NCBI GenBank assembly: GCA_009886095.1
Contig: VFJL01000019.1
Span: forward strand, 1 to 45,828
Length of the DNA stretch: 45,828 nucleotides
DNA from: Nitrosomonadales bacterium
Lineage (GTDB): Bacteria > Pseudomonadota > Gammaproteobacteria > Burkholderiales > Nitrosomonadaceae
Direction: 5' to 3'
Shown here: piece after piece, positions 23,760-34,185 of the stretch
Position numbering within the stretch: the first letter of the stretch is position 1
How the letters are laid out: every line of letters begins with the position of its first letter
The notes under the pieces: model-generated
What the model was told of the DNA's origin: nothing
The model's input: only the letters and a program-made list of their open reading frames with translations
Databases searched by the model: none
Made by a program: the position numbers and the translations under genes

Positions 23760-26156
23760 TCAGGAACCAGCCTGCCAGCGTTTCAGCAATAACGAGTTGC
23801 TTACCACCGACACCGAACTCATCGCCATCGCCGCGCCCGCAATCACGGGATTGAGCAGTCCCATTGCTGCCAATGGTATGCCCAGCATGTTGTAGATGAA
23901 AGCAAAGAAAAGATTCTGGCGGATTTTGCTCAGCGTTGCCCGTGAGAGCGAGATTGCATCGGCCACACTCATCAGGTCATCGCGCATCAGAGTGATATCG
24001 GCGGCTTCAATCGCTATATCCGAACCTGCGCCGATGGCGAAACTCACGTCGGCTGCGGCCAATGCCGGTGCGTCATTGATGCCGTCACCGACCATGCCGG
24101 TAAATTTTCCATTCACCTTCATTTTCTTTACTTCGGCGGCTTTATCCCCTGGTAGCACCTCGGCGCGATAGCTGGTGATACCTGCCTGCCTGGCAATAGC
24201 GGCGGCGGTGGCGTGGTTGTCACCGGTCAGCATCACCACTTCGATGCCCATAGCTTGCAGCCGCTTCACCGCTTGCGCGGAAGTGTTGCGTAACCGGTCA
24301 GCGATGGCCAGGTAGCCGAGAACTTCAGGAACATTGTTAGTCATGGCAGCCACGGTTATGACGGTTTTGCCTTCAGCTTGAAGAGCTGCTATCCGATTGT
24401 CATCAATGGTAGCGCCGCGATCACGTAGAAATTTTGGCGAGCCTAGAAGGTATTCAGCGTCGTCGATACGGGCGGTGATTCCGCTGCCGGCAACTGCGCT
24501 AAAATCACTCACTGTATTCGGGTGAATGTTCATCCCGTCGGCACGTTCCAGCACTGCTCTTGCGAGAGGATGTTCCGAGCCCTGTTCCAGGGTGACGGCA
24601 ACTTGCATTAAATCATATTCAGTAACCGATCCAGCCACAACGATATCAGTCACCAACGGCTTACCTTCGGTGAGGGTGCCGGTCTTGTCTACAATCAACA
24701 CCTGGATTTTTTCTGCTTGTTCCAGTGCTGCTGCATTTTTTACCAGCACGCCGGTTTGCGCCCCGCGCCCCGTGCCCACCATGATCGCTGTTGGTGTGGC
24801 CAAACCTAACGCGCAGGGGCAGGCGATAACCAGTACCGCAACAGCATTGATCAAGGCCGGAACAAAATCACCCGCGAACCACCAGGTGAGCGCCAAGGTC
24901 AGCGCACTGATCACCACTACCACCGGCACGAATATTGCTGAGATGGCGTCGGCCATTCGTTGAATGGGTGCCTTGGAGCCCTGCGCCTCTTCTACCAGAC
25001 GGATGATAGCCGCAAGTTGGGTATGGATACCAACGCCGGTAGCGCGGCATTTGAGCAGACCTTGCTGGTTCATGGTGGCGGCATAGACTTTCGCTCCCAC
25101 CTGCTTGGCAACCGGCAGACTCTCGCCAGTCAGCATGGCTTCGTTCACGCTGGAAGCTCCTTCAATGACGGTGCCATCTACCGGCAGACTCTCGCCCGGG
25201 CGTACGATGAAAATGTCGCCCACTATGAGGGTGCTTGCGTCCACTTCGATGATCTTGCCGTCGCGCTCTACCCGCGCAGTTTTAGGTTGCAGCTTGATCA
25301 GTTCCTCGATGGCAGCCGAAGTTTTTCCTTTAGCGCGAGCCTCCATTAATTTGCCCAGCAATACCAGCGTGATGATGGCCGCGCCTGATTCGAAATAGAC
25401 ATGCTGTTGCAATGCCAACAGCGTAACCACCGCGCTGAAAAAATACGCCATGCTGGTGCCGAGTGCCACCAGCACATCCATATTGGCACCACCACCGCGT
25501 AGCGCGTGCCATGCTGCGACATAGAAGCGCTTACCGACCCAGAACTGCACCGGAGTTGCCAGCAGCCATTGCAGCCAGCGCGGCAGCAAATCGTCATGAG
25601 TACCCAAGAACATTGCACCCATCTGTAGCATCAGAGGCAGGCTGAGGGCAGCGGAAATCCAGAACAGGCGAAGTTCTGCCTGGTAAGCAGCAAGCAGTCG
25701 CGCCTTTTCATTGGCGCGACTGCCATCGTTGATCTCATTGGCAGCATAGCCTGCCTTGATGACGGCGGCGATCAGGTCATTCACCGTTGTCATACCGGGA
25801 CTGAAGCTGGCGTGGGCTATTTCCGTGGCCAGATTAACTGTGGCACTGACGCCGGGAAGTTTGTTGAGTGCTTTTTCAATTCGACCGCTGCAAGCGGCAC
25901 AGGTCATGCCGCTGATTTGCAGTTGTACCGATTGGGGGATGACGTGAAACCCGGCTTGCTCGATTGAACGAACCAGATCTTCGGGCAGGGTCGTGGTGTC
26001 GTCATCGAACTTCACCCGTACTTTTTCATTGGCAAAGTTGACTACTGCGTGGACACCGGGCAGCTTATTGAGATTTTTTTCAATCCGTGCGGCACAGGCT
26101 GCACATGTCATACCTTCAATGGGCAGCTCAATTTGCTTGAGAGTAAGCGAATTCAT
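23760..26156 (-). CDS. copA: Copper-exporting P1B-type ATPase
   Basis: This inner-membrane Cu(I) exporter has 798 residues. Two N-terminal HMA domains carry GMTCAAC at about 15-21 (C18, C21) and 83-89 (C86, C89). Transmembrane helices follow with the transport motif [16 protein letters not shown], the phosphorylation site DKTGTLT, the ATP-binding HP motif in [13 protein letters not shown], and the hinge [18 protein letters not shown] marks copper rather than zinc specificity. A CopZ-like chaperone gene follows. I see no clear CueR-type operator in the 145 bp upstream. Confidence 0.95.
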   Translation of the reverse strand: MNSLTLKQIELPIEGMTCAACAARIEKNLNKLPGVHAVVNFANEKVRVKFDDDTTTLPEDLVRSIEQAGFHVIPQSVQLQISGMTCAACSGRIEKALNKLPGVSATVNLATEIAHASFSPGMTTVNDLIAAVIKAGYAANEINDGSRANEKARLLAAYQAELRLFWISAALSLPLMLQMGAMFLGTHDDLLPRWLQWLLATPVQFWVGKRFYVAAWHALRGGGANMDVLVALGTSMAYFFSAVVTLLALQQHVYFESGAAIITLVLLGKLMEARAKGKTSAAIEELIKLQPKTARVERDGKIIEVDASTLIVGDIFIVRPGESLPVDGTVIEGASSVNEAMLTGESLPVAKQVGAKVYAATMNQQGLLKCRATGVGIHTQLAAIIRLVEEAQGSKAPIQRMADAISAIFVPVVVVISALTLALTWWFAGDFVPALINAVAVLVIACPCALGLATPTAIMVGTGRGAQTGVLVKNAAALEQAEKIQVLIVDKTGTLTEGKPLVTDIVVAGSVTEYDLMQVAVTLEQGSEHPLARAVLERADGMNIHPNTVSDFSAVAGSGITARIDDAEYLLGSPKFLRDRGATIDDNRIAALQAEGKTVITVAAMTNNVPEVLGYLAIADRLRNTSAQAVKRLQAMGIEVVMLTGDNHATAAAIARQAGITSYRAEVLPGDKAAEVKKMKVNGKFTGMVGDGINDAPALAAADVSFAIGAGSDIAIEAADITLMRDDLMSVADAISLSRATLSKIRQNLFFAFIYNMLGIPLAAMGLLNPVIAGAAMAMSSVSVVSNSLLLKRWQAGS

Positions 26157-26301
26157 AATGACTGCGCATTCATGGTGAAGTCAGCGTATGCAAGGTAGAT
26201 TCAGGCGGCCAGTAATGTGGAACCTCTGAACAGCTCGATAATGAGACAATTAATACCCGATAGAATTCACCTTTGCGCTGATGCACGAACCAGGGTGAGA
26301 G

Positions 26302-27804
26302 TCAGTCTTCCTGCCGCAGCTGCGGAAACAGAATCACATCGCGAATACTGGGGCTGTCAGTAAGCAACATGACCAACCGGTCTATGCCGATGCCTTCACC
26401 TGCAGTCGGGGGCAGGCCGTATTCCAGCGCGCGGATGTAATGGGCGTCGTAGTGCATGGCCTCGGCATCGCCTGCCTCTTTGGCCTTGGCTTGCTCGAGG
26501 AAACGTGCCGCCTGATCTTCGGGATCATTCAATTCGGAAAAGCCGTTGGCGATTTCGCGCCCGGCGATGTAAAGCTCAAAGCGATCGGTTATCTCGGGAT
26601 TAATATCATTGCGCCGCGCCAAGGGGGAGACCTCCGCCGGGTAATCAATGATAAAGGTTGGCTCGAACAGCAAATGCTCGGTGATTTCATCAAATAGTGT
26701 AAGTTGCAATCCGCCGACACCGCTCCCCGGTTTGTGGGCAATGCCAAGTGATTGTAGTCTGCTAATCAGAAATGCACGGTCGTCGAGTTGCGCATCGGTA
26801 TATTCCGGGGAATATTTCCGGATGGCCTGGGTGATGGTAAGTCGCGCAAACGGTTGTGCAAAATCAATTTCTCGCCCTTGGTAGGCTATTTGGGTTGTAC
26901 CCAGAACCTTCTCCGCTACTTCTCGCAGCATGGTTTCGGTGAGATCCATCAGATAGGCGTAATCCTGATAAGCTTCGTAAAATTCCAGCATGGTGAATTC
27001 AGGATTATGCCGGGTGGAAATTCCCTCATTGCGGAAATTGCGGTTAATCTCGAACACCTTCTCCATCCCGCCTACCACTAACTGCTTCAGATAAAGCTCT
27101 GGTGCGATGCGCAGGTACAGCGCCATATCCAGCGCATTGTGATGGGTGGCGAAAGGTCGCGCTGCTGCACCGCCAGGGATCGGGTGCATCATCGGCGTTT
27201 CCACTTCCAGATAGCCGCGTGCGACGAAGAATTCACGAATAGACTGGATGATTCCGGAGCGGGTGGCGAACACCTTGCGGGCGTTCTCATTGGTGATCAG
27301 ATCAAGATAACGCTGGCGGTATTTCTGTTCCTGGTTGGTCAGGCCATGGAATTTTTCCGGCAGAGGGCGCAGCGCTTTGGTCAGCAGGCGCAGGTGGGTG
27401 ACTCGCACCGAAAGTTCGTCAGTCTTGGTTCTGAACAGTGTTCCTTGCACACCGAGTATGTCGCCCAGGTCGTAATGCTTGAATGCCTGGTGAACGGCTT
27501 CACCGGTAAGATCGTTGCTGATATAGAGCTGGATGCGCCCGCTCATGTCCTGAATGGTGGCAAAGCTCGCCTTGCCCATTACGCGTTTCAATACCATGCG
27601 CCCCGCCACACTTACGGTCTTCACCGCCACTTCCAGTGTTTCATTGGTATCCGCAGCATATTGTTGGTGCAGGTCGGATGCCAGATCATCGCGGCGGAAA
27701 TCGTTGGGGAAAACGCTGCCTGTCTTGCGCAGCTCGGTCAGCTTGGTGCGGCGTTCTGCGATGATCTGATTTTCATCTTGAGGTACGGGAGTCTGTTCGT
27801 TCAT
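26302..27804 (-). CDS. lysS: Lysyl-tRNA synthetase, class II
   Basis: LysS charges tRNA-Lys. The 500-residue product has the N-terminal OB-fold anticodon domain ([23 protein letters not shown]), class II motif 1, motif 2 ([23 protein letters not shown]), and motif 3 ([14 protein letters not shown]) near the end. The open frame begins with a TTG at 27819, but ATG at 27804 (MNEQTPV) fits family length better. It has no strong ribosome-binding site. The vapC-like gene ends only 11 bp upstream on the same strand. Confidence 0.96.
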   Translation of the reverse strand: MNEQTPVPQDENQIIAERRTKLTELRKTGSVFPNDFRRDDLASDLHQQYAADTNETLEVAVKTVSVAGRMVLKRVMGKASFATIQDMSGRIQLYISNDLTGEAVHQAFKHYDLGDILGVQGTLFRTKTDELSVRVTHLRLLTKALRPLPEKFHGLTNQEQKYRQRYLDLITNENARKVFATRSGIIQSIREFFVARGYLEVETPMMHPIPGGAAARPFATHHNALDMALYLRIAPELYLKQLVVGGMEKVFEINRNFRNEGISTRHNPEFTMLEFYEAYQDYAYLMDLTETMLREVAEKVLGTTQIAYQGREIDFAQPFARLTITQAIRKYSPEYTDAQLDDRAFLISRLQSLGIAHKPGSGVGGLQLTLFDEITEHLLFEPTFIIDYPAEVSPLARRNDINPEITDRFELYIAGREIANGFSELNDPEDQAARFLEQAKAKEAGDAEAMHYDAHYIRALEYGLPPTAGEGIGIDRLVMLLTDSPSIRDVILFPQLRQED

Positions 27805-27815
27805 GGGTTTATTTT

Positions 27816-28241
27816 TCAAAAGAAGAATAATTCGAATCCGATCAGGCTTGCAGCTTCGCCTTGATTCCGGTCGGATGTGGCAAATTTGGTGGCGCCAATT
27901 TCTTGTGCAATGGACAAATGTAAGGCATCCAGCGTACGTAACGGGATTTTTGGCGTTTTTGCCAGTATGTCAAGCGCATGGGTGGTATGGGAATCGGTAA
28001 GTGCATGCAGCACCAGCGCACCATCCTGCAGATCGGTGCGCAATTCTTCGAACGCATTTGATTCCAGTTTGCGGGTGATCTGCCCGATCCGGCGGCGGCG
28101 CGCCAATGCGCTGCGCGCTTCAACCAGCGTCAGGCGGCTGGAATGGAAAGGAGCATTTGCCGCAAAGAAATCTTCAAAGGCGTTGCTTTCCGGCTCCATG
28201 ATATAGCGCTTGAGCAGGACACTGGTGTCGAGGTAGATCAT
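27816..28241 (-). CDS. PIN-domain toxin of VapC type
   Basis: The product has 141 residues from ATG 28239-28241 ([13 protein letters not shown]). PIN-domain acidic residues are seen in YLDTS, in VEARSAL (Glu), in [12 protein letters not shown] (Asp) and in FATSDRNQ (Asp). Such proteins are ribonucleases, usually held inactive by a partner. The start overlaps the antitoxin stop by 1 bp (TGATG). The open frame extends further upstream, but that part is an antisense-like overlap of the antitoxin and is discarded. Confidence 0.85.
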   Translation of the reverse strand: MIYLDTSVLLKRYIMEPESNAFEDFFAANAPFHSSRLTLVEARSALARRRRIGQITRKLESNAFEELRTDLQDGALVLHALTDSHTTHALDILAKTPKIPLRTLDALHLSIAQEIGATKFATSDRNQGEAASLIGFELFFF

Positions 28242-28471
28242 CAGGCTCGCTCGGTGCGATCCTCGCCCACAATCTCTTCGTTCGGCACGGTTTGCATCGG
28301 TTGTTGCGCACGAAAAGCCGCCAGCGAGCGTACCCGCATTTTTGGTTTTGCAGGAAGGATGCGCGCCACCGGTTCTCCCCGGCAAACAACCAATATTTCC
28401 TCATTATTGGCGAACATCTTGTCCGGGTGGCTCAGGCCTTCGCGGGCTTCGCGGATGGTAAGGGTTTTCAT
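28241..28471 (-). CDS. Phd/YefM-type antitoxin
   Basis: The product has 76 residues from ATG 28469-28471 (MKTLTIREAREGLSHPD). The N-terminal half resembles Phd/YefM antitoxins: TIREARE... LVVCRGEPVARILPA, where the strand-loop with Gly-Glu-Pro-Val-Ala is a family hallmark. The C-terminal tail would bind and block the PIN toxin encoded next. An ATG ten codons upstream is less likely. Two direct repeats lie just upstream of the start. Confidence 0.8.
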   Translation of the reverse strand: MKTLTIREAREGLSHPDKMFANNEEILVVCRGEPVARILPAKPKMRVRSLAAFRAQQPMQTVPNEEIVGEDRTERA

Positions 28472-28492
28472 GGGGTATTCTCCAACAATGTC

Positions 28493-28524
28493 GTGTGTCA
28501 CGAATTGTACAAGTGTGTCACGAA
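28493..28524 (-). promoter_or_regulatory. Candidate antitoxin autoregulatory repeats
   Basis: GTGTGTCACGAA occurs at 28493-28504 and 28513-28524, exactly 20 bp apart (two helical turns), starting 22 bp upstream of the antitoxin start. The position fits binding by the antitoxin or toxin-antitoxin complex. Binding itself is inferred. Confidence 0.45.
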
Positions 28525-28619
28525 CTTTGCCAGTAGGGAGGGTATCCTGAATGGTGTGTAAATGAAATTTCTTACACTCTCGGTAGCTAAAGGATTTTCA
28601 GCAACCTTACAGCTTTGAA

Positions 28620-29724
28620 TTAAACCCCTTGTTTCAAACTCGCCTCGATAAAGTCATCCAGCCCGCCGTCGAGCACGCCCTGGGTATGGCCGATTTCAAC
28701 GCCGGTACGCAAATCCTTGATGCGCGATTGGTCCAGCACATAGGAACGGATCTGGTGCCCCCAGCCGATGTCGGTCTTGGAATCTTCCATCGCTTGTTTT
28801 TCGTCGTTGCGTTTGCGCAATTCCGCTTCGTACAGGCGTGATTTCAGCATAGCCATGGCTTCCGCGCGGTTGCGGTGCTGGGAACGGTCATTCTGACATT
28901 GCACCACAATGCCAGTGGGATTGTGGGTGATACGAATCGCTGAATCGGTTTTGTTGATGTGCTGTCCGCCCGCACCAGAGGCACGGAATGTGTCGATGCG
29001 CAAGTCCGCAGGGTTGATGTCTACTTCGATGGTCTCGTCGACTTCGGGGTAAACAAATACGCTGGCAAACGAAGTATGACGGCGATTGCCTGAGTCAAAT
29101 GGGGATTTGCGCACCAGTCGGTGCACGCCGCTTTCAGTACGCAAGTAGCCGTAAGCGTAATCGCCGGAAACCTTAAGGCTGGCGCTCTTGATACCGGCGA
29201 CCTCACCGGAGGACTCTTCCAGCACTTCCACTTTGTAGCCACGACGCTCGCAATAGCGCAGATACATGCGTTCCAGCATTGCTGCCCAGTCTTGCGCTTC
29301 GGTACCGCCAGAGCCAGACTGAATATCAATGAAGCAGTTATTCGGATCCATCGGGTTGGAGAACATGCGGCGGAATTCCATATCCGCCACGATTTTTTCC
29401 AATTGTCCGACATCGACACCGACACTTTCCAGCGTAGCGTCGTCATCTTCTTCTTTTGCCATCAAAAACAAGTCGCGAGCGTCATGCAATTGCCGCCCGG
29501 CGATTTCCAGGGTATTGACGATGCCCTCCAGCATTTTCTTTTCCCGTCCCAGCTCTTGGGTGCGTTTGCTGTCGCCCCAGATGGCGGGATCTTCCGCCTG
29601 CCGGTTGAGCTCGATTAAACGCGTTTGCTTGGCGTCGAAGTCAAAGATACCTCCGTAATTCTGCCACCCGGTTATCGAGAGAGGTAAGCTGGTTGGCGAT
29701 GGTGTTGAGTTGTTCCGCTTCCAT
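28620..29724 (-). CDS. prfB: Peptide chain release factor 2 (programmed +1 frameshift)
   Basis: RF2 releases peptides at UGA and UAA. The gene is in two frames. ATG 29722-29724 starts 27 codons ending CGG AGG TAT CTT TGA (29641-29655). After a +1 slip at CTT-T the main frame begins [13 protein letters not shown]. The rest includes [19 protein letters not shown], the SPF recognition tripeptide in [15 protein letters not shown], and the GGQ loop in [16 protein letters not shown]. The longer single-frame reading that starts near 29837 is an artefact. The frameshift autoregulates RF2: low RF2 favours the slip. Confidence 0.95.
29641..29655 (-). promoter_or_regulatory. RF2 programmed frameshift signal
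   Basis: On the minus strand the order is CGGAGG, TAT, CTT, TGA, then C. A Shine-Dalgarno-like GGAGG sits 3 nt before the slippery CTT-T, and the in-frame UGA follows directly, as in E. coli prfB (AGG GGG TAT CTT TGA C). TGA read in frame 0 would end translation after 27 codons. Confidence 0.95.
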
Positions 29725-29875
29725 GGGAGTTTGGCCTGAAAATACGAGAAAGACAAAATTATACAGCAAGCTTGGCAAGCTGCGCCTGCTGCAGGGACCG
29801 CAGAGGATTCAGGAAAGTATCTCGATACCTGTGGCATATCGTCAAGAGAGGCAGATTTTTCGTTACAATTGCATC

Positions 29876-30592
29876 ATGACAAAATTTTTTGCACTGATTC
29901 CTGCGGCAGGTTCCGGTTCGCGCATGGGGAACGAGCTGCCCAAGCAGTATCTGCCGCTGGCAGGCAAGCCGATGATTTATCATGCTTTGCGCACACTATG
30001 TAACTCATCTCGCATTGCCGGCGTGTTTGTGGTGCTTGCACCTGGTGATAGTGAGTGGTCACAATATGACTGGTCGGAGTTCTCGGGCAAGCTGGTGGCA
30101 CTCGATTGCGGCGGTGCAGCCCGTGCTGAGAGCATACTCAATGGCCTTAAAGCAGCGCCGGGGGCATCATCCATTAATGATGACGATTGGGTGCTGGTAC
30201 ATGATGCGGCACGGCCCTGTTTAAGTGCGGCGCAGCTCGATAAATTGATGGATGAACTGGCTGATGATGCCGTGGGCGGATTGCTTGCGGTTCCGGTGGC
30301 TGATACCTTAAAGCGTAGCGATGCCGGCAGCCGGGTCGAGCGTACCGAATCCAGAGAAAGTCTGTGGCAGGCGCAGACGCCGCAGATGTTTCGTTACAAG
30401 CTGCTGGTCGACGCCCTGAGCAGAACTGGTGGTGCGGCCATGACCGATGATGCTGGCGCAGTTGAGGCTTTGGGTCTACATCCCAGACTGGTGTTGAGCG
30501 ATACGCGTAATCTGAAAGTTACCTATCCCCAAGACCTGGTTCTGGCAGAACTGATTTTACGAGAGAGAGGGAATTACAGTGAGCAGGATTAG
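29876..30592 (+). CDS. ispD: 2-C-methyl-D-erythritol 4-phosphate cytidylyltransferase
   Basis: IspD makes CDP-methylerythritol in the MEP isoprenoid pathway. The 238-residue product has the nucleotide-binding [13 protein letters not shown], the conserved [16 protein letters not shown] (metal and substrate loop) and TPQMFRY, with [10 protein letters not shown] near the C terminus. The open frame begins earlier (29693) but family comparison puts the start at ATG 29876 ([12 protein letters not shown]). It overlaps ispF by 14 bp, as in many bacteria. Confidence 0.96.
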   Translation: MTKFFALIPAAGSGSRMGNELPKQYLPLAGKPMIYHALRTLCNSSRIAGVFVVLAPGDSEWSQYDWSEFSGKLVALDCGGAARAESILNGLKAAPGASSINDDDWVLVHDAARPCLSAAQLDKLMDELADDAVGGLLAVPVADTLKRSDAGSRVERTESRESLWQAQTPQMFRYKLLVDALSRTGGAAMTDDAGAVEALGLHPRLVLSDTRNLKVTYPQDLVLAELILRERGNYSEQD

Positions 30593-31076
30593 AATTGGGC
30601 AGGGTTTTGACGTGCATCAATTGACTGAAGGCCGCAAGCTAATTATTGGCGGCGTTACCATCCCTTATGAGAAAGGCCTGCTAGGGCACTCCGATGCCGA
30701 CGTGTTGTTACACGCAGTGTGCGATGCATTGCTGGGTGCAGCAGCACTGGGAGACATTGGCCGGCATTTCTCGGATTCTGATCCGCGTTACAAGAATATC
30801 GATAGCCGCGTATTGCTGTGTGAAGTTTATCGTTTGCTGGAGAAAAACGGCTACAAGGTGAGCAATATCGATGCGACCATCATTGCCCAGGCACCGAAAA
30901 TGGCGTTGCATATTCCCGCCATGATTGCCAATATTGCGCAGGATTTGCAGATGCGGGCCGGAGATGTCAACGTCAAGGCCAAGACTGCCGAGCATCTTGG
31001 GCCGGTTGGCCGGGGTGAGGGCATAGAAGCGGAGGTGGTGTGCCTGATCACCGCAACAGATGACGCAGGTAATTGA
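30579..31076 (+). CDS. ispF: 2-C-methyl-D-erythritol 2,4-cyclodiphosphate synthase
   Basis: IspF closes the cyclic diphosphate in the MEP pathway. The 165-residue product shows the metal site GFDVHQL (Asp and His), [11 protein letters not shown] (His), [13 protein letters not shown] and [11 protein letters not shown] at the C terminus. The start is GTG at 30579, inside the 3' end of ispD (14-bp overlap). One stretch, [16 protein letters not shown], departs a little from the common KATTTEKLGFTGRGEG but keeps the key residues. Confidence 0.95.
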   Translation: MSRIRIGQGFDVHQLTEGRKLIIGGVTIPYEKGLLGHSDADVLLHAVCDALLGAAALGDIGRHFSDSDPRYKNIDSRVLLCEVYRLLEKNGYKVSNIDATIIAQAPKMALHIPAMIANIAQDLQMRAGDVNVKAKTAEHLGPVGRGEGIEAEVVCLITATDDAGN

Positions 31077-31650
31077 AACAAACACCGCTGCAGGGGAAGA
31101 AACCGTCCGGGTTTTCTTTGCAATCTGGCCAGATGCTGCGGCTAAAAGGCAGTTGGATGAACTGGCAGAGCGACTGGAAGCAGTCTGTGAAGGACGAAAA
31201 GTAAGAGCAGAAAATATCCATCTAACGCTGGTGTTTTTGGGGGAAGTAAGCGTCGATCGACTGGATGCCTTATGTTTGGCAGCTAACGAAGCTCGGGGTA
31301 CCGGGTTGCGGGCTTTTGATTTTGCCGTCGAGGAAATCCGCTACTGGAAGCATAATCATATCGTCTATGCAGGAACGAGCGGGATCCCCCAGGAACTTCT
31401 GGACTTGGTGGGCGCTTTACAGAGCGCCTTGTCCGCCGCCGGATTTTCGTTCGATCACCAGGCTTATGTGCCGCATATCACACTGGTGAGAAAAGCTAGA
31501 TGCCCTGCCCCTTCGATTGAGCTCAAGGCAGGCTTGCCTGAATTGGTGCAGCCAGTAGTTTGGCCAGTACGTGAATGGGTGCTGGTAAAATCAGAACAGG
31601 CCAGCGGCGGATTGGTTTATATCCCTATCGGCCGTTGGCCCCTGGCATAA
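31060..31650 (+). CDS. thpR: RNA 2',3'-cyclic phosphodiesterase (LigT/ThpR)
   Basis: The product has 196 residues of the 2H phosphoesterase superfamily. The two catalytic HxTx motifs are HLTL (in [11 protein letters not shown], about 49-52) and HITL (in [12 protein letters not shown]). Family members hydrolyse 2',3'-cyclic phosphates or ligate tRNA halves in vitro; the cellular role is not settled. It overlaps ispF by 17 bp, so the three genes ispD-ispF-thpR form one unit. Confidence 0.9.
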   Translation: MTQVIETNTAAGEETVRVFFAIWPDAAAKRQLDELAERLEAVCEGRKVRAENIHLTLVFLGEVSVDRLDALCLAANEARGTGLRAFDFAVEEIRYWKHNHIVYAGTSGIPQELLDLVGALQSALSAAGFSFDHQAYVPHITLVRKARCPAPSIELKAGLPELVQPVVWPVREWVLVKSEQASGGLVYIPIGRWPLA

Positions 31651-31654
31651 CGAG

Positions 31655-32095
31655 TCAGAGATAGATACAGCTTTCCAGGTGTCGTGCCAGTTCTTTTTCG
31701 CTGACCTTGGTGTAATCCTTTTCGAGACTGTCGCTTACCAGAGCGCGCACATGGTTTCCCAAGCGGCCGTTGATGAGCCCAATAAAAGGGGCTGATGCAA
31801 CCAGAATCAGGCGTTGGTAGCTATTGGCAGTACGTCCTTGCTCGAGTTCCCGCGCGAGCTGGCTGGCAAAATTCTGAGCTTCATTTTGTTTCGGGTCGGC
31901 GGCAGGCACGTAGGAACCGTGGCCGTTGCCATGACTCTTGTTGTGTCCGGGGCGATCTGAAACCAGATCGTGTCCTTTTTCCCTGCTGGCAGCGTGTTCG
32001 AATTCCTTAAGTTTCTGTAACCCTTTTTTAGGCCCGGAATTTACATACAGAGATGCTGCACTTGCGTTAGCGACTAGTATCCACGTGATGCTCAT
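31655..32095 (-). CDS. Host attachment family protein
   Basis: The product has 146 residues and belongs to the family annotated as protein required for attachment to host cells (found broadly in proteobacteria, so the name is misleading here). Seen are the N-terminal WILVANASAASLYVN, a low-complexity HNKSHGNGHGSY segment, and the C-terminal LILVASAPFIGLINGRLG. ATG 32093-32095 is backed by GGAGGC 8 bp upstream; the longer frame upstream is unlikely. It is convergent with thpR, 4 bp apart. Confidence 0.8.
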   Translation of the reverse strand: MSITWILVANASAASLYVNSGPKKGLQKLKEFEHAASREKGHDLVSDRPGHNKSHGNGHGSYVPAADPKQNEAQNFASQLARELEQGRTANSYQRLILVASAPFIGLINGRLGNHVRALVSDSLEKDYTKVSEKELARHLESCIYL

Positions 32096-32292
32096 ATAAT
32101 GCCTCCATGAGATGATGAAGTGATGAGAGTGAAGACCGGACAATTTCGTTGCCAGCATAACATCGTGCGGGAGTTTTATAAACAGCGGTTTACCAGCGGA
32201 AGTATAATTCCGGTGACAGCATTTCCCCCCATAGGACACTGGCCTGCTACAGCTCGATTGCCAGCTCCCGATATTTTATCCAGCCTACCGTT

Positions 32293-32964
32293 TTGAAAAT
32301 TTTAGCTCTCGATACTTCTACCGAATACTGTTCTCTTGCGCTCTGGCTCGACAACGAGATACTGAGTCGGCAAGTGCTTGCTGGACAGCGGCATTCCGAA
32401 CTGATCCTGCCGCTGTTACAGGAGATGCTAGCGGAAGCCGGACTGACGCTGACACAATTGGATGGCATTGCTTTTGGCGCTGGCCCGGGGTCGTTCACAG
32501 GTCTGCGTATCGCTTGCGGAGTGGCTCAGGGATTGGCTTTCGGTGCGAACCTGCCGGTCGTAGGCATATGCACGCTGGAAGCATTGGCGCAGCAAACCGG
32601 GGACAGCAGGGTGATTGCGGCGCTCGACGCCCGCATAGGCGAGATTTATCATGCCGCTTACACAAAAACGATAGACGGTTGGCGGACGGTGAGTGAACCG
32701 GCTCTCTGCCTGCCGCAGCAGGCACCGTTGCTGCCAGGGGATGGCTGGACTGGTTGCGGCAGCGGCTTCGCTATATATGACGAGGCGTTGCGCAGTCGTT
32801 ACTATGGGTGCGTTAGCCACATTGTTGGCAATCTCAGTCCTCATGCGCGGGAGGTGGCGCAATTGGCAGCACCAAGATTTGCAATAGGACTGAGTATTGA
32901 TCCTGCCGATGCGGCACCACTTTATATCCGCAACAAGGTAGCGCTGAAGGAAAGCGAACGATGA
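32293..32964 (+). CDS. tsaB: tRNA threonylcarbamoyladenosine synthesis protein TsaB
   Basis: TsaB is the non-catalytic partner of TsaD in making t6A37 on ANN-reading tRNAs. The 223-residue product begins ILALDTSTEYCSLALW and has GPGSFTGLRIACGVAQGLAFG (about 65-85), characteristic of the ASKHA fold of TsaB. The start is TTG at 32293-32295, chosen because the family N terminus is KILALDTS. It overlaps rimI by 4 bp (ATGA). The 198 bp upstream holds no gene. Confidence 0.93.
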   Translation: MKILALDTSTEYCSLALWLDNEILSRQVLAGQRHSELILPLLQEMLAEAGLTLTQLDGIAFGAGPGSFTGLRIACGVAQGLAFGANLPVVGICTLEALAQQTGDSRVIAALDARIGEIYHAAYTKTIDGWRTVSEPALCLPQQAPLLPGDGWTGCGSGFAIYDEALRSRYYGCVSHIVGNLSPHAREVAQLAAPRFAIGLSIDPADAAPLYIRNKVALKESER

Positions 32965-33422
32965 GTACTCCGTGGCAGGAAACGCCACAAATTAGGTGCA
33001 TGCTTCCGGCAGATCTGGATGCGGTAGTAGCTATCGAACGTGAAGTTTTTCTCTTTCCCTGGACGCGTGGCAATTTCGGTGACTCGCTCGACTCCAGTTA
33101 TCATTGCTTGGTGCTGGAGCAGGCAGATCATATTTTCGGCTACGGCGTGATGACAATCGGAGCAGATGAAGCCCATTTGCTCACTCTCAGTATCGCCGCA
33201 GGATGGCAGCGGCAGGGCTGGGGTGAAAAATTACTGCAACACTTTATTCACATTGGCAGAGAACGCCATGTGCGGTCGATGTTTCTGGATGTGCGTGAAT
33301 CCAATTATGCCGCTGCCCGATTATATGAACGGATTGGATTCAGGCATATCGCCAGACGCAAGGATTATTATCCCGCAATGGGCGGGCGGGAGGATTCATT
33401 GGTTATGGAGCTAATGCTGTGA
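32961..33422 (+). CDS. rimI: Ribosomal-protein-alanine N-acetyltransferase RimI
   Basis: The product has 153 residues with a GNAT fold. The acetyl-CoA loop is LLTLSIAAGWQRQGWGEKLL (R/Q-x-x-G-x-G/A as RQGWGEK), followed by SMFLDVRESNYAAARLYERIGF, typical of RimI. It acetylates the N terminus of ribosomal protein S18 in E. coli and other targets elsewhere. Position directly behind tsaB is widely conserved. Confidence 0.92.
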   Translation: MSTPWQETPQIRCMLPADLDAVVAIEREVFLFPWTRGNFGDSLDSSYHCLVLEQADHIFGYGVMTIGADEAHLLTLSIAAGWQRQGWGEKLLQHFIHIGRERHVRSMFLDVRESNYAAARLYERIGFRHIARRKDYYPAMGGREDSLVMELML

Positions 33423-33441
33423 ATGTTGCTATGAACTGGTC

Positions 33442-34134
33442 ATGAACACCAGACGCGAAGAAATACTTGAGGAGCTGGGTCTCACGCCACTGTGGCATAG
33501 CCGTACTGCTCGGCATGCCGCAGTGGCTTTCGATCATCAGGCCAGCGACACAGATGCCAGGCGTGCACAGATTCTGCACATGGACTGGGCCGAGCTCAAG
33601 ACAAGCGTGGCAGGATGCAGCGCCTGTCCGCTACATAAGGCTCGCACCAGCACAGTGTTTGGTATGGGTGACGAGAACGCTGACTGGCTGTGGGTGGGTG
33701 AGGGTCCGGGCGCTGAAGAGGATGCCAGCGGAGATCCCTTCGTCGGCCAGGCTGGCAAGCTGCTGGACAACATGCTGGCAGCAATCAATCTGCAGCGCGG
33801 ACGACATGTGTATATCACCAATATCGTTAAGTGCCATCCACCTGGCAACAGGAATCCAGAGTCTGATGAAGCGCAACAGTGCGAGCCATATCTGAGGCGG
33901 CAAATTGAATTGATCCAGCCAAAACTCATCATCGCGCTGGGAAAAGTCGCTGCACAGAATCTCCTGCGCAACGATGCCACGGTCGCCAGTTTACGCGGCA
34001 AGCTGCATGAGTATTCCGGCATTCCTTTAATCGTCACCTATCACCCAGCCTATCTGCTGCGCACGCTGACTGACAAGGCCAAGGCCTGGGAAGATCTGTG
34101 TTTTGCTAACAGCACCATGCAGGCGTTATTGTAA
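33442..34134 (+). CDS. Uracil-DNA glycosylase, family 4 (Fe-S)
   Basis: This repair enzyme removes uracil from DNA. The 230-residue product has the motif VGEGPGAEEDASGDPFVGQAG (GEGPG and the PFVG region, about 88-107) and a C-terminal TYHPAYLLR (catalytic-loop His). Four Cys that can hold 4Fe-4S are in GCSACPLHKA, IVKCHPPGNRNP and QQCEPYL. The N-terminal 55 residues carry a short helix shared with the polymerase-linked type (REEILEELGLTPLW). It follows rimI closely. Unlike the island proteins it has the full canonical set. Confidence 0.92.
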   Translation: MNTRREEILEELGLTPLWHSRTARHAAVAFDHQASDTDARRAQILHMDWAELKTSVAGCSACPLHKARTSTVFGMGDENADWLWVGEGPGAEEDASGDPFVGQAGKLLDNMLAAINLQRGRHVYITNIVKCHPPGNRNPESDEAQQCEPYLRRQIELIQPKLIIALGKVAAQNLLRNDATVASLRGKLHEYSGIPLIVTYHPAYLLRTLTDKAKAWEDLCFANSTMQALL

Positions 34135-34185
34135 TCAGTGATTTAGTCCCCATTTATTCTGGGTAGATTTTTTCAGGAGAGATCC

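Noticed and set aside
23736-26301. CueR-type operator upstream of copA or the chaperone gene
   Set aside because: No inverted ACCTTCC...GGAAGGT-like sequence was seen in either upstream gap.
28241-28385. Long N-terminal extension of the PIN toxin
   Set aside because: It overlaps the antitoxin coding sequence in another frame, while the PIN fold starts cleanly at MIYLDTS after the 1-bp stop/start overlap.
29725-29837. Extended start of release factor 2 in a single frame
   Set aside because: The family N terminus is encoded in another frame joined by the programmed +1 frameshift at 29641-29655; the upstream single-frame part has no homologous look.
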